In this document: one piece after another, positions 15,881 through 23,862 of the stretch | Layout of the letters: the number at the start of each line of letters is the position of its first letter | Numbering within the stretch: position 1 is the stretch's first letter | Assembly: GCA_002358575.1 (NCBI GenBank) | Contig: DEPD01000147.1 | Location: forward strand, 49,785 to 80,469 | Length of the DNA stretch: 30,685 nt | Origin: Lachnospiraceae bacterium UBA3401 | Lineage (GTDB): Bacteria; Bacillota; Clostridia; Lachnospirales; Lachnospiraceae | Direction of reading: 5' to 3' | Program-made: the position numbers and the translations under genes | The notes under the pieces: model-generated | What the model saw: the letters and a program-made list of their open reading frames with translations, nothing else | What the model was told of the DNA's origin: nothing | Database searches by the model: none

Positions 15881-18511
15881 TTATTCAATTATAAATTGTC
15901 CTGTCAGAAGCACATTTGCAGCATTATCCCCCACCATAACTTGAAAACTGCCTGGTTCTACATGCCATTCAAATTTCTGATTCAATGTGCGCATCTGTCG
16001 ATATCCAATTGCAATCTTTACTTGACAGCTCTCGCTTGGCTGTAACGCAACCTTCATAAATCCTGCTAGTTCCTTCATTGGTTTTACAGTACTTGACACC
16101 ATATCCCGCAAATACACCTGCGCTGTCTCTTCACCAAAACAATCTCCAGTGTTTGTAATAGTAAAAGACACTTGTACTTGTGCGCCTTTTTCCACTTCCC
16201 GAGCAGAGATACCATCTCCCTCCACCTGCAGGTCACTGTAGGCAAATGTTGTGTAAGTTAATCCATAGCCAAAAGGATATAGTGGATTCCAATCCATCTC
16301 CACATAGCGTACACCCCCGCCTGGCAGACGATTGTAATTGCAAGGCACTTGTCCTACCGATTTTGGAAAAGACATTGGAAGTCTTCCTGACGGCGCTGTC
16401 TTTCCAAACAGAATTTCCCCAATTGCCAGCCCTCCTTTTTCTCCTGGAAACCAACATTCCAGAATTGCGGAGATATTTTCCTGTTCCCATGTCAAAGACA
16501 ACGGTCTGCCATTTTGCAGCACCAACACTACAGGTTTTCCAGCAGCAGCAACTTCCTTTAGAAAGTCTAGTTGTTTTCCAGGAAGTCTTAAATCAGTCCG
16601 GTCAAAATTCTCACCGCTCGTCTCCACATTGTCGCCTAGACAAACTACCGCCACATCTGCCTTTCTCACCAGTTCTAGCGCCGGATTCCAATTTTCTCTA
16701 CCTTTATTGTAACCCAAAAAAACCCTTGCGCCTCTGGCATCATTACAAAATTCCAGCCGAATTTCATATTCTCTGTCAGCCTCAAAGATAAAATCTGCTA
16801 TCCGATCATTCGCTTTATCATCACTGCGGCCTTGATTCCAGCCATCTATCACTAATTTTCTATCCACATACAGACGCATACTGTCCTGTCCAGGAATTGC
16901 AATACAACCTGTAAAATTTTCTGGAACCTTTAATTTTCCTGTCCACACAACTGAAAAACAATCCGCCTGCAAATCAGGATGCGGTTTTGCATAAATCCAG
17001 TTAAAGCGAATAGCAGGATCATTGCATACTACAACTGGCTCTCCTTGCATCTCCCAGCCATTATAATAACGTCCTGTCAGTCCCGAATTCCCATCGTCAT
17101 CTGTAAGCCATGCAGAAGGAAACAGCTGAATACTCTCACCGAGATAACTACAACCTTTCTCATAGAGTATCGTTCTTTCATCTCCTGCAAAATGTCTGAT
17201 TCCTTCAACTACCGTCACCATATGAGACTTGTCAAAATCCGTACAATAATCACCCAAAACAGGTACATCCGCTCCCGGTCCTACCACCGCAATTGTCCGA
17301 TATTCTTCCGACAAAGGCAGTAATTTCCGCTCATTTTTTAGAAGACAAATAGACTTTCTTGCAATCTCCAGCGCAAGATTTTGATGCGCCTCACAGTTTG
17401 CTATTTTTTCATATAAAGACATATCCACATAAGGGTTCTCAAAAAGCCCCAATGAAAACTTTAATTTCAATACCCGACCGCAGGCAGTATCCAACACTTC
17501 CTCTGCCATCTGCCCGCTCTCAATCAGATAATGGATTCCTTGTGCCCACTCCTCATGAGTGAAATCATATAACTGTAAATCTACCCCTGCTTCCATGCCC
17601 TGCCGAATCGCATCAGGCTTGTCTTTTGCTGTGTAATGACTCCCATAAAGCCTGGACACTGCTGTCATATCAGACCGTACAAAACCGGGCATATGAAATT
17701 GACCGCGCAAAACTTCTGTCAACAGTTCACGATCAGACGCCACAGGTGTGCCGTCAATCGCATTGTAAGAACACATCGTATTCCACGCGCCTCCTTTAAT
17801 GAAAGCTTCTTCAAATACTGGCAAGCACCACGCAAAAACGTCATGCCGTCCCATAGCAGAAGGTGCACAGTTTAATCCTGCTACAGGTGTTCCATATCCA
17901 ACATAATGTTTCGGTTCCGCTGCTACTGTATCTGGACGTTTCAAATCCTCTCCTTGCATACCTTTTACAATCTCACGCGCAAATTCCCCACACAGATATG
18001 TATCCTCTCCAAATGATTCCTCCACTCTGCCATAGCGCGGATCTCTTGTTAGGTCCATTACTGGACTAAAGGTTTCATGCACACCATATGCCCGTGCCTC
18101 CGCAGCGATTGCATGTCCCATCCGCCTTCCTAATTCTGGCTCAAATGTCCCTGCAAGTCCGATTTGTTGCGGAAAACAAGTAGCATATCGATCAAACATT
18201 CCGTGCAGCGCCTCCTCACTAAACAGAAACGGAATCCCCAGCCTTGTCCTTTCTACAGCATATTTTTGCAACTCATTTGCCAACTTTGGAGATGCTCCTC
18301 TAAGCTGTATGCTACCGACACTCATTCCCTGTATTGATTTCTCTAATACCTCCCATTGAATTTCATCCACTCTACCCTCCGCAGTTTTGGTGCTAAAATC
18401 ATTGGTATAAAATTGGTCTGTCTGTTTGATCTTCTCATCCAACGTCATCCGCGCAAGCAAGTCCGCCACTCGCTCTTCAATAGACAATGTAGCATCCTTA
18501 TATTTTTCCAT
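15881..18511 (-). CDS. GH3 glycosidase with PA14 insert (beta-glucosidase type)
   Basis: An 876-residue cytoplasmic exo-glycosidase without a signal peptide. Domain order: GH3 TIM barrel (about 1-360), with KH at 201-202 in AEPKHYVGYG and the nucleophile Asp281 in GFVRSDM; alpha/beta sandwich (about 385-770), interrupted by a PA14 domain (about 476-605); acid/base Glu634 in SGENFDRTDLRLPGKQ; and a fibronectin-III-like tail (about 785-865). PA14 inserts in GH3 enzymes shape the active-site entrance and limit substrate length. Specificity could be beta-glucoside, beta-xyloside or a beta-linked sugar on a mannoside. The linked GH38-type, mannose-6-phosphate isomerase and GntR genes suggest a mannose-containing oligosaccharide. 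AAGGAG precedes the ATG and its own promoter lies about 65 bp upstream. Confidence 0.92.
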   Translation of the reverse strand: MEKYKDATLSIEERVADLLARMTLDEKIKQTDQFYTNDFSTKTAEGRVDEIQWEVLEKSIQGMSVGSIQLRGASPKLANELQKYAVERTRLGIPFLFSEEALHGMFDRYATCFPQQIGLAGTFEPELGRRMGHAIAAEARAYGVHETFSPVMDLTRDPRYGRVEESFGEDTYLCGEFAREIVKGMQGEDLKRPDTVAAEPKHYVGYGTPVAGLNCAPSAMGRHDVFAWCLPVFEEAFIKGGAWNTMCSYNAIDGTPVASDRELLTEVLRGQFHMPGFVRSDMTAVSRLYGSHYTAKDKPDAIRQGMEAGVDLQLYDFTHEEWAQGIHYLIESGQMAEEVLDTACGRVLKLKFSLGLFENPYVDMSLYEKIANCEAHQNLALEIARKSICLLKNERKLLPLSEEYRTIAVVGPGADVPVLGDYCTDFDKSHMVTVVEGIRHFAGDERTILYEKGCSYLGESIQLFPSAWLTDDDGNSGLTGRYYNGWEMQGEPVVVCNDPAIRFNWIYAKPHPDLQADCFSVVWTGKLKVPENFTGCIAIPGQDSMRLYVDRKLVIDGWNQGRSDDKANDRIADFIFEADREYEIRLEFCNDARGARVFLGYNKGRENWNPALELVRKADVAVVCLGDNVETSGENFDRTDLRLPGKQLDFLKEVAAAGKPVVLVLQNGRPLSLTWEQENISAILECWFPGEKGGLAIGEILFGKTAPSGRLPMSFPKSVGQVPCNYNRLPGGGVRYVEMDWNPLYPFGYGLTYTTFAYSDLQVEGDGISAREVEKGAQVQVSFTITNTGDCFGEETAQVYLRDMVSSTVKPMKELAGFMKVALQPSESCQVKIAIGYRQMRTLNQKFEWHVEPGSFQVMVGDNAANVLLTGQFIIE

Positions 18512-18574
18512 AATTAACTGACTCCTTTTTAAATATCTTTTTAGAACTGCAATCTAATTTGTTCCTCACTCGCA

Positions 18575-18603
18575 ATCATACAAAAATCCTGCAAAAAAGT
18601 CAA
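18575..18603 (-). promoter_or_regulatory. Promoter of the GH3/GH38-type operon
   Basis: On the minus strand TTGACT (18598-18603) and TATGAT (18575-18580) are exactly 17 bp apart, each one base from consensus. A start near 18568 gives a leader of about 57 bases. One arm of the large inverted repeat (18610-18626) lies just upstream of the -35. Confidence 0.8.
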
Positions 18604-18609
18604 CAGAAA

Positions 18610-18650
18610 ATGTATATACAAATTTTTTATTTTAAAATTTGTATATACAT
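18610..18650. promoter_or_regulatory. Twin GntR/HutC operators arranged as a 17-bp inverted repeat
   Basis: Arms 18610-18626 and 18634-18650 are perfect reverse complements, 7 bp apart. Each arm contains the palindrome TGTATATACA (18611-18620 and 18640-18649), the GTATATAC-type core seen in operators of HutC/TreR-like GntR regulators. The centres are 29 bp apart. One site abuts the -35 of the GH3 operon and the other abuts the -35 of the gntR operon, so one regulator could control both. Confidence 0.75.
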
Positions 18651-18651
18651 A

Positions 18652-18705
18652 TTTACTTTTTAAATTTATTATTATATAATGGGTGAGACATAGTATTGTA
18701 TACAA
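18652..18705 (+). promoter_or_regulatory. gntR-manA promoter with a third operator-like site
   Basis: TTTACT (18652-18657) and TATAAT (18675-18680) are 17 bp apart. The palindrome TTGTATACAA (18696-18705), related to the two upstream operators, lies in the early transcribed region, where bound repressor would block elongation or initiation. Confidence 0.7.
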
Positions 18706-18750
18706 CTTGCATCATTCCAGAACTATTCAATTAAAGAAAGGATTGATATA

Positions 18751-19470
18751 ATGCAACCACAATATATTCAGATTGCAGAACAGCTTCGCCACCAGATTGT
18801 CAGCGGAGAATATCCCATTGGAAAGAAAATTCCAACGGAAAACAAACTGGCTCAATCTCTAGGAGTAAGCCGCTCCACAGTGCGCCATGCATTGGATTTA
18901 CTCACTGCGGAAGAACGATTGGTACGTGTAAAAGGCAGCGGTACATTTGTAGCGCAGCCAAAGTTAGTCCATGAATCCACCAGTTTCGTGACCAGCTATC
19001 GAGAAGAAAGCCGAAAAAAGAATCGTATCCTACACACACAAGTAATCTGTCTTCAAACAGAAAAAGCTGGAGATCAAATTGGTACCGCCTTAAAAATAAA
19101 TTCGTTCGATATTGTAACGCGCTTGACAAGAACACGATACCTGGAAAATATGTATAACAACGCACCTGTTGTATACACAACTGTATATGTGCCATTAAAC
19201 CTCTTTCCAGAAATGTCCCAGTTGGATTTTACAGATATTTCTTTCTATGATGCATTAGACCGTAAGGAATTATCTATCGTTCATGCCTCTCGCAAACTGG
19301 AAGTTGTCATACCCCCTACCGAGATTGCCGCCAGTCTTGGCATTACGTCTTTTGAACCTACAGCATATATCACTTCCATAGGCTACACAAAAGACAAACT
19401 TGTAGTGGAATACACAGAGAGCTATTATCCGGCAAGCCGAAGCAGTTTTCAAATTGAAATCAACCGCTAA
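18751..19470 (+). CDS. GntR-family regulator, HutC/UTRA type
   Basis: A 239-residue repressor or activator. The N-terminal winged helix (about 1-70) shows the GntR signature in IPTENKLAQSLGVSRSTVRH and VKGSGTFV; the C-terminal UTRA ligand domain spans about 85-235 and ends in VVEYTESYYPASRSSFQI, typical of HutC-type members. UTRA domains usually bind phosphosugars or other small metabolites. AAAGGA precedes the ATG. It is divergent from the GH3/GH38-type operon and 33 bp upstream of the isomerase gene, so it probably senses a sugar of this local pathway. Confidence 0.92.
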   Translation: MQPQYIQIAEQLRHQIVSGEYPIGKKIPTENKLAQSLGVSRSTVRHALDLLTAEERLVRVKGSGTFVAQPKLVHESTSFVTSYREESRKKNRILHTQVICLQTEKAGDQIGTALKINSFDIVTRLTRTRYLENMYNNAPVVYTTVYVPLNLFPEMSQLDFTDISFYDALDRKELSIVHASRKLEVVIPPTEIAASLGITSFEPTAYITSIGYTKDKLVVEYTESYYPASRSSFQIEINR

Positions 19471-19503
19471 ATTACAAATACCATTAAAACTGGAGGTACT
19501 ATT

Positions 19504-21240
19504 ATGAACACAAAAAAAACTTTCCGGCGTTTTCCTTCTATTAAAATAGACGGACATGACAATGCCGTCGTTACGGACTGCACTGCCATCTGTTCCCAAA
19601 TATCTATGCTTTGCCAAAAATGTGTCAAAACTGTTATTGTGGCAGAATGCTATCCTGGTGTAGATCAGGAGGAATTAAAGATATTATTTTCTCCGCTTGA
19701 AATCAATGCCTTCATCCATAGCGATGATCTCGCGCTACCACCCGCAGAAATTGACGCGCAAATAAAACGAGAGCTGACAGATGACCCAGTTTTTGGTATT
19801 ATGACAACTCGTCGATTAGAAGAATTCTATCCAGCAGAAAATCTTGAGGGAGCCCGCCACAAAATCAACGACATTCAATCTGGCATTGTGCTTGTCTACG
19901 GAGTGGGCGCCTCTCTTGTGTGTGAGGGCGATATCCTCATTTTGGCGGATATTACACGCTGGGAAATCCAGCTTCGTTACCGACGTGGGCTATCCAACTG
20001 GCGGACGAGGCATACAGATCTTCCACGCAATGAAAAATATAAAAGAGGCTTTTTTGCCGAATGGCGCTGGGCGGACCGCATCAAAGACAGAATACTTCCC
20101 AAAATAGATTTTTATTTGGATATGACAACACAGAAAACACCTGCAATAGTTTCTGGTAATGCTTATCGTGATGCTTTAGAACAAGTAGTAGGTCAGCCTT
20201 TTCGCATGGTACCCTACTTTGATCCGGGCGTTTGGGGCGGCAACTGGATGAAAACACATTTTGACCTTCCAGAAAATGGCAGCAACTATGCATGGAGCTT
20301 TGATGGAGTCCCAGAAGAAAACAGTCTGCTATTAGATTTCGGCGGAAAGATGATTCAGACACCAGCTCTGAATCTGGTCTATTCTCACCCGCAAAAACTG
20401 CTTGGCAACCGAGTTCATGCGCGCTTTGGTAAAGAGTTTCCTATTCGATTTGATATGCTGGACACTATGAACGGGCAAAATCTTTCCTTACAGGTACATC
20501 CACTGACAGAATATATTCAACAAAATTTTCACATGCATTACACACAAGATGAGAGCTATTATCTACTAGACGCACAGGACGACGCATGTGTCTATTTAGG
20601 AATTCGTACAGGAACCGACCCTGATGAAATGGTGCATGCACTAAAAGAGGCGCAGGCAGAAGGCAAACCTTTTCCAGCAGAAAAATACATCAATCGCATC
20701 CCTGTGCAAAAGCACGACCATCTGTTGATACCCGCTGGAACAGTCCACTGCTCCGGCGCAAATACCATGGTACTGGAAATTAGTGCCACGCCCTATATTT
20801 TCACATTCAAGCTGTGGGACTGGGGGCGGCTTGATCTAGATGGCACTCCCCGTCCAATCCATATAGATCATGGCACTGCAAATATCCAATGGCACCGCAA
20901 TACAGAGTGGGTACAAGAAAATCTTGTCAATGCCATTACCCTCATACATCAAAGCGAGCAGGGCATTGTTGAACGCACTGGATTGCACGAACGGGAATTT
21001 CTGGATACTTATCGCGTCAGTACATCGACAGAACTTCCAATTCACAGAAATGGCAGCGTTCATATGCTCAATCTGGTGGAAGGCGAACGTGCCACACTTG
21101 TCAGCGAGGATGGGCGTTTCACTTCCATGGAATTACACTATGCGGAAACATGCATCGTACCCGAAGCCGCAGGGGCATATCGTGTTCATTCCATTGACGG
21201 AACTTGTGTGCGTGTTCTTATCGCTTGTGTGCGCGGCTGA
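19504..21240 (+). CDS. manA: Class I mannose-6-phosphate isomerase with extra N-terminal domain
   Basis: A 578-residue protein whose C-terminal two thirds (about 230-578) is a cupin-type phosphomannose isomerase, interconverting mannose-6-phosphate and fructose-6-phosphate. Probable zinc ligands are Gln330 and His332 (LSLQVHP), Glu350 (TQDESYYLL) and His415 (IPAGTVHCSGAN). Typical ManA proteins are about 310-420 residues; here some 200 extra N-terminal residues precede the cupin. That part has an alpha/beta look (IVLVYGVGASLVCEGDIL, KYKRGFFAEWRWADR) resembling nucleoside- or sugar-kinase folds, but I see no P-loop. Its function is unknown to me. GGAGG precedes the ATG, 33 bp after gntR, so the two genes are one operon. 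It links local mannose release to glycolysis. Confidence 0.88.
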   Translation: MNTKKTFRRFPSIKIDGHDNAVVTDCTAICSQISMLCQKCVKTVIVAECYPGVDQEELKILFSPLEINAFIHSDDLALPPAEIDAQIKRELTDDPVFGIMTTRRLEEFYPAENLEGARHKINDIQSGIVLVYGVGASLVCEGDILILADITRWEIQLRYRRGLSNWRTRHTDLPRNEKYKRGFFAEWRWADRIKDRILPKIDFYLDMTTQKTPAIVSGNAYRDALEQVVGQPFRMVPYFDPGVWGGNWMKTHFDLPENGSNYAWSFDGVPEENSLLLDFGGKMIQTPALNLVYSHPQKLLGNRVHARFGKEFPIRFDMLDTMNGQNLSLQVHPLTEYIQQNFHMHYTQDESYYLLDAQDDACVYLGIRTGTDPDEMVHALKEAQAEGKPFPAEKYINRIPVQKHDHLLIPAGTVHCSGANTMVLEISATPYIFTFKLWDWGRLDLDGTPRPIHIDHGTANIQWHRNTEWVQENLVNAITLIHQSEQGIVERTGLHEREFLDTYRVSTSTELPIHRNGSVHMLNLVEGERATLVSEDGRFTSMELHYAETCIVPEAAGAYRVHSIDGTCVRVLIACVRG

Positions 21241-21302
21241 TTTGATTGTAGAAAACTTTCTTTTGTCAGATTACTATGACAACACCCTCATATCCATCTC
21301 TT

Positions 21303-21541
21303 TTATTGGTATTGTTTCCCATTGAATACCAAGATGACATCATCTCCAGTAGTAATCTGGCAGCACGCAATAATACTGCTATCTTTCAGTAGTACTGCCA
21401 GATCAAACTGCTTCTGAAACTCCTCTGCTGCAGCCGGTTGTCCATTGATGATTGCCCTGTCTGATTCATTTTTTACTTAGATTCAAATCCTTCCTCTGCA
21501 AACGAAAAATTTCCACCTTCTAAATTTGCATTTACTATATT
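21303..21541 (-). pseudogene. Remnant of a minus-strand gene, frameshifted
   Basis: In the 358-bp gap the minus strand carries two coding-like pieces: one ending at the stop 21473-21475 (NLEGGNFSFAEEGFESK), and a 57-codon piece from 21476 to the stop at 21303 (AIINGQPAAAEEFQKQFDLA, DDVILVFNGKQYQ). They abut in different frames at an A-rich run and no start codon or ribosome site is visible. This fits the decayed 3' end of a lost gene. The family is not recognised. The 9-bp inverted repeat ATCTGGCAG/CTGCCAGAT (21355-21403) lies inside it. Confidence 0.4.
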
Positions 21542-21559
21542 TTTCTGGTATTATATAAT
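21531..21559 (+). promoter_or_regulatory. Promoter of the SH3 lipoprotein gene
   Basis: TTTACT (21531-21536) and TATAAT (21554-21559) are 17 bp apart, with the same -35 and -10 hexamers as the gntR promoter. The leader is about 33 bases and includes AAGGAGGT before the ATG. Confidence 0.75.
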
Positions 21560-21598
21560 GAAAAAAACAAATTCTTCTCATCGACAAGGAGGTACCTT

Positions 21599-23062
21599 AT
21601 GTTAAAAAATCATAGAAAAACAACCACAATCCTTCTTACTTCTGGAATCGCAATCCTTCTTTCCGCGTGTCAAGCCAACACGACTGCAAATAAACCTTCC
21701 CCGCAAGAATCATTAGAATCGACTTCCATAGAACAAAACACAACAGAGCAGACTTCTATAATTGTTTCAGATGTTACAGAGCAGATTACTGTATATGCGG
21801 GTCCCGGTACAGATTATCTTTCGATTGAAACCATTGATAAAAACATTATTGAAAAAACAATTAAAATTGAGTCCGACTGGGCAGAAATTGAATATAAAGG
21901 AAAAAGGGGATATGTTCCTCAAAAAGATGTTCCTGAATTATGCACAGATGATATCATTCGGCTTGTCGATAGTATGGAGGAGAACACGCAGCCCTATCCA
22001 GTCTATGAAAAAGTTAATACAAAAGTAGCTTTATTAGATGAAACGATGATATATAATGCGCCTAAAAATAGTTCCTCTGAGCTCCTAGATGCTGGTGAAA
22101 CAGTCACTCTTATTTTTCCAGAAATGTCTCCAATTGAAATGTATATGCAGATTGAGCTTGACCAAAACGGCACAAAAAGACGATATTACGCATCTGTGTT
22201 AGAATTGCTGTCCATGAAACACCCACTGCTTAATTTTGACAGTGTAAAAGATACAAATGCTATTATTTCTTATGATGGCACTGCCTACTACTCTTCTTCC
22301 GGAGAAGTTGGTAGTACGCAAGATGACTGGAAAAAAACAAAAGAAATTTCTATTGACGAAACTGGATTCCATACACCAGTAAGCATTACTTCTATTGTGA
22401 AAAGTTACAATGTAAACGACGCAGCAATGGCTGGAAAATTTGGCTGGCGTATCCCTGAAGATTTACAATTAAAGAACGCTTCCCCCAAAAATGCAGTCCC
22501 ATCCAACATGGAAAACATTGTCAAATATTTGTTTGAGTATAAACTTCCACTAACTCAAGATTCAGAAGATAATCTAAATCTTATAGTTGAACTACAAACA
22601 TGTCAAAATGAAAACAGGATTGTCCTTAAAGCTGGCGAACCAATAGAATCGCTTTTTGAGCAGAAAACAGTTTTATTGCGGGAACGCATCGCTGAACAAA
22701 TGGATTTAACTGCTGAGGAAGCTGCAAAAAAAGAAGATACCCTGATAAAGTCAATGTATCCCCGTTTGGAACAAGATGAAACTTATCACATGGAAATAAC
22801 TTTTTCTAATGAATTTAATGAGACAGATAAAGGCTATTACTTGGTGATTGACAAAGAACTACATATATATGCTCTGCCAATCATTCATGGCGCAACATCA
22901 TTGAACATCAATTCTGGAGAAACATATGGTAAATATGCTACATATGGCGAAAATGCCACATGGGATTTCGCGGAATGTATGATGCAACTTGATGATGAAA
23001 GTGCTGCTTCGATTCTAAAACTTCTAACTGAAAACGGATTTGAAATACAAGGATTTGCGTAG
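21599..23062 (+). CDS. SH3-domain lipoprotein of unknown function
   Basis: A 487-residue predicted lipoprotein. The signal peptide ends in LLSAC with Cys24, followed by a Ser/Thr/Gln/Glu linker (25-60). Residues about 61-115 form a bacterial SH3 domain (ITVYAGPGTDYLSIETI, WAEIEYKGKRGYVPQKDV), a fold that often binds peptidoglycan or peptides. A second SH3-like stretch may follow at about 140-200. The remaining 280 residues are not recognised. The gene has its own promoter and terminator and shares no operon with its neighbours. A cell-envelope role is a reasonable guess; nothing catalytic is visible. Confidence 0.8.
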   Translation: MLKNHRKTTTILLTSGIAILLSACQANTTANKPSPQESLESTSIEQNTTEQTSIIVSDVTEQITVYAGPGTDYLSIETIDKNIIEKTIKIESDWAEIEYKGKRGYVPQKDVPELCTDDIIRLVDSMEENTQPYPVYEKVNTKVALLDETMIYNAPKNSSSELLDAGETVTLIFPEMSPIEMYMQIELDQNGTKRRYYASVLELLSMKHPLLNFDSVKDTNAIISYDGTAYYSSSGEVGSTQDDWKKTKEISIDETGFHTPVSITSIVKSYNVNDAAMAGKFGWRIPEDLQLKNASPKNAVPSNMENIVKYLFEYKLPLTQDSEDNLNLIVELQTCQNENRIVLKAGEPIESLFEQKTVLLRERIAEQMDLTAEEAAKKEDTLIKSMYPRLEQDETYHMEITFSNEFNETDKGYYLVIDKELHIYALPIIHGATSLNINSGETYGKYATYGENATWDFAECMMQLDDESAASILKLLTENGFEIQGFA

Positions 23063-23092
23063 TGGGAATGCCTTTCCCACTACGCATTTTTT
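23056..23092 (+). terminator. Terminator of the lipoprotein gene, overlapping both stop codons
   Basis: TGCGTAGTGGGAA (23056-23068), loop TGCCT, and TTCCCACTACGCA (23074-23086) form a perfect 13-bp stem followed by TTTTTT on the plus strand. The stem includes the lipoprotein stop (23060-23062) and the stop of the convergent phosphoesterase gene. On the minus strand there is no U-run. Confidence 0.85.
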
Positions 23093-23784
23093 CGTTCAAA
23101 CAGTGCGCTGACTTCCATTTTATCCACGATTCCTTGTGCATCCACTCCGGGATGCGTCACATAGATACGGCATATCTGTTCCACAAACGCACTGTCAATA
23201 TGCAGCTTTTTTGCAATCTGTTCTATCTTGCGTCCTGCTCGCATCTCCCGAATGATTATCTCCACTGTTGCCTTTAATTTTCCTTCTTTTACTCCTATAA
23301 GTGATTCGCCATCTCTGTTTTTCTCTGTCAGATCAATTTTTTTCACTTGCCAGTTTCCGCTTTCCTCTTCAATTTCCAAAATTGCCATTGTCACTGGCAG
23401 TCGAAATCGTCTTGGACCACAACTGCCCGGATTTAAATAAAGAACACCATCTATGGTCTTTTTCTCATATTTGTGCGAATGCCCATAAATAAACAAATCA
23501 ATTCCATTGAAATTCTTTTTTCTATGCTGTTTATCATGCACCATATAAATCCGCACGCCATACAAAGTCATTTCAAGTTCTTTCTCAATGTTTTTTGCCC
23601 ACATCTTGTCATTATTTCCCCGCACCACGAAAACCGGCGCAATCTCCTTTAATGTATCCAATATCTGTTGGCTGCTCAAATCTCCGCCATGAAAAATCGC
23701 CTCACAAGTTTTTAAAATTTCCAAAACTTCCGGCCGCAGCATTTCATGTGTATCTGAGATAATTGCAATTTTATGTACTTCCAT
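23080..23784 (-). CDS. Calcineurin-like phosphoesterase (YfcE/MJ0936 type) with C-terminal extension
   Basis: A 234-residue cytoplasmic metallophosphoesterase. Seen: IISDTHE (Asp11, His13), HGGDLSS, VRGNNDKMW and YGHSHKYE, followed by LNPGSCGPRRF, the full set of metal-binding motifs of the YfcE group, which hydrolyses phosphodiesters. Usual members end near residue 160. Here about 75 more residues follow, helical and charged (REMRAGRKIEQIAKKLHIDS, VEQICRIYVTHPGVDAQGIV), resembling a small helix-turn-helix. The physiological substrate is unknown. It has its own promoter and is separated from vanT by 78 bp, so co-transcription with the van genes is not needed. Confidence 0.88.
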   Translation of the reverse strand: MEVHKIAIISDTHEMLRPEVLEILKTCEAIFHGGDLSSQQILDTLKEIAPVFVVRGNNDKMWAKNIEKELEMTLYGVRIYMVHDKQHRKKNFNGIDLFIYGHSHKYEKKTIDGVLYLNPGSCGPRRFRLPVTMAILEIEEESGNWQVKKIDLTEKNRDGESLIGVKEGKLKATVEIIIREMRAGRKIEQIAKKLHIDSAFVEQICRIYVTHPGVDAQGIVDKMEVSALFERKNA

Positions 23785-23830
23785 AAAGGAACTTCCTTTC
23801 TATATAAACCACTGGCTTAATCATAGTTTT

Positions 23831-23859
23831 ATCATAACGGGGAATACAATAAAATGCAA
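23831..23859 (-). promoter_or_regulatory. Promoter of the phosphoesterase gene
   Basis: On the minus strand TTGCAT (23854-23859) and TATGAT (23831-23836) are 17 bp apart, starting immediately after the vanT stop codon. This makes the phosphoesterase an independent unit rather than the last gene of the van operon. Confidence 0.65.
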
Positions 23860-23862
23860 GAA

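Noticed and set aside
21355..21403. 9-bp inverted repeat after manA as a terminator
   Set aside because: The loop is long and no T-run follows on either strand; it lies within the decayed gene fragment.
21599..23062. The SH3 lipoprotein as a VanY/VanW-like missing partner of the van cluster
   Set aside because: No zinc peptidase motif (such as SxHxxGxAxD) or VanW-like signature is visible, and it is on the other strand with its own promoter and terminator.
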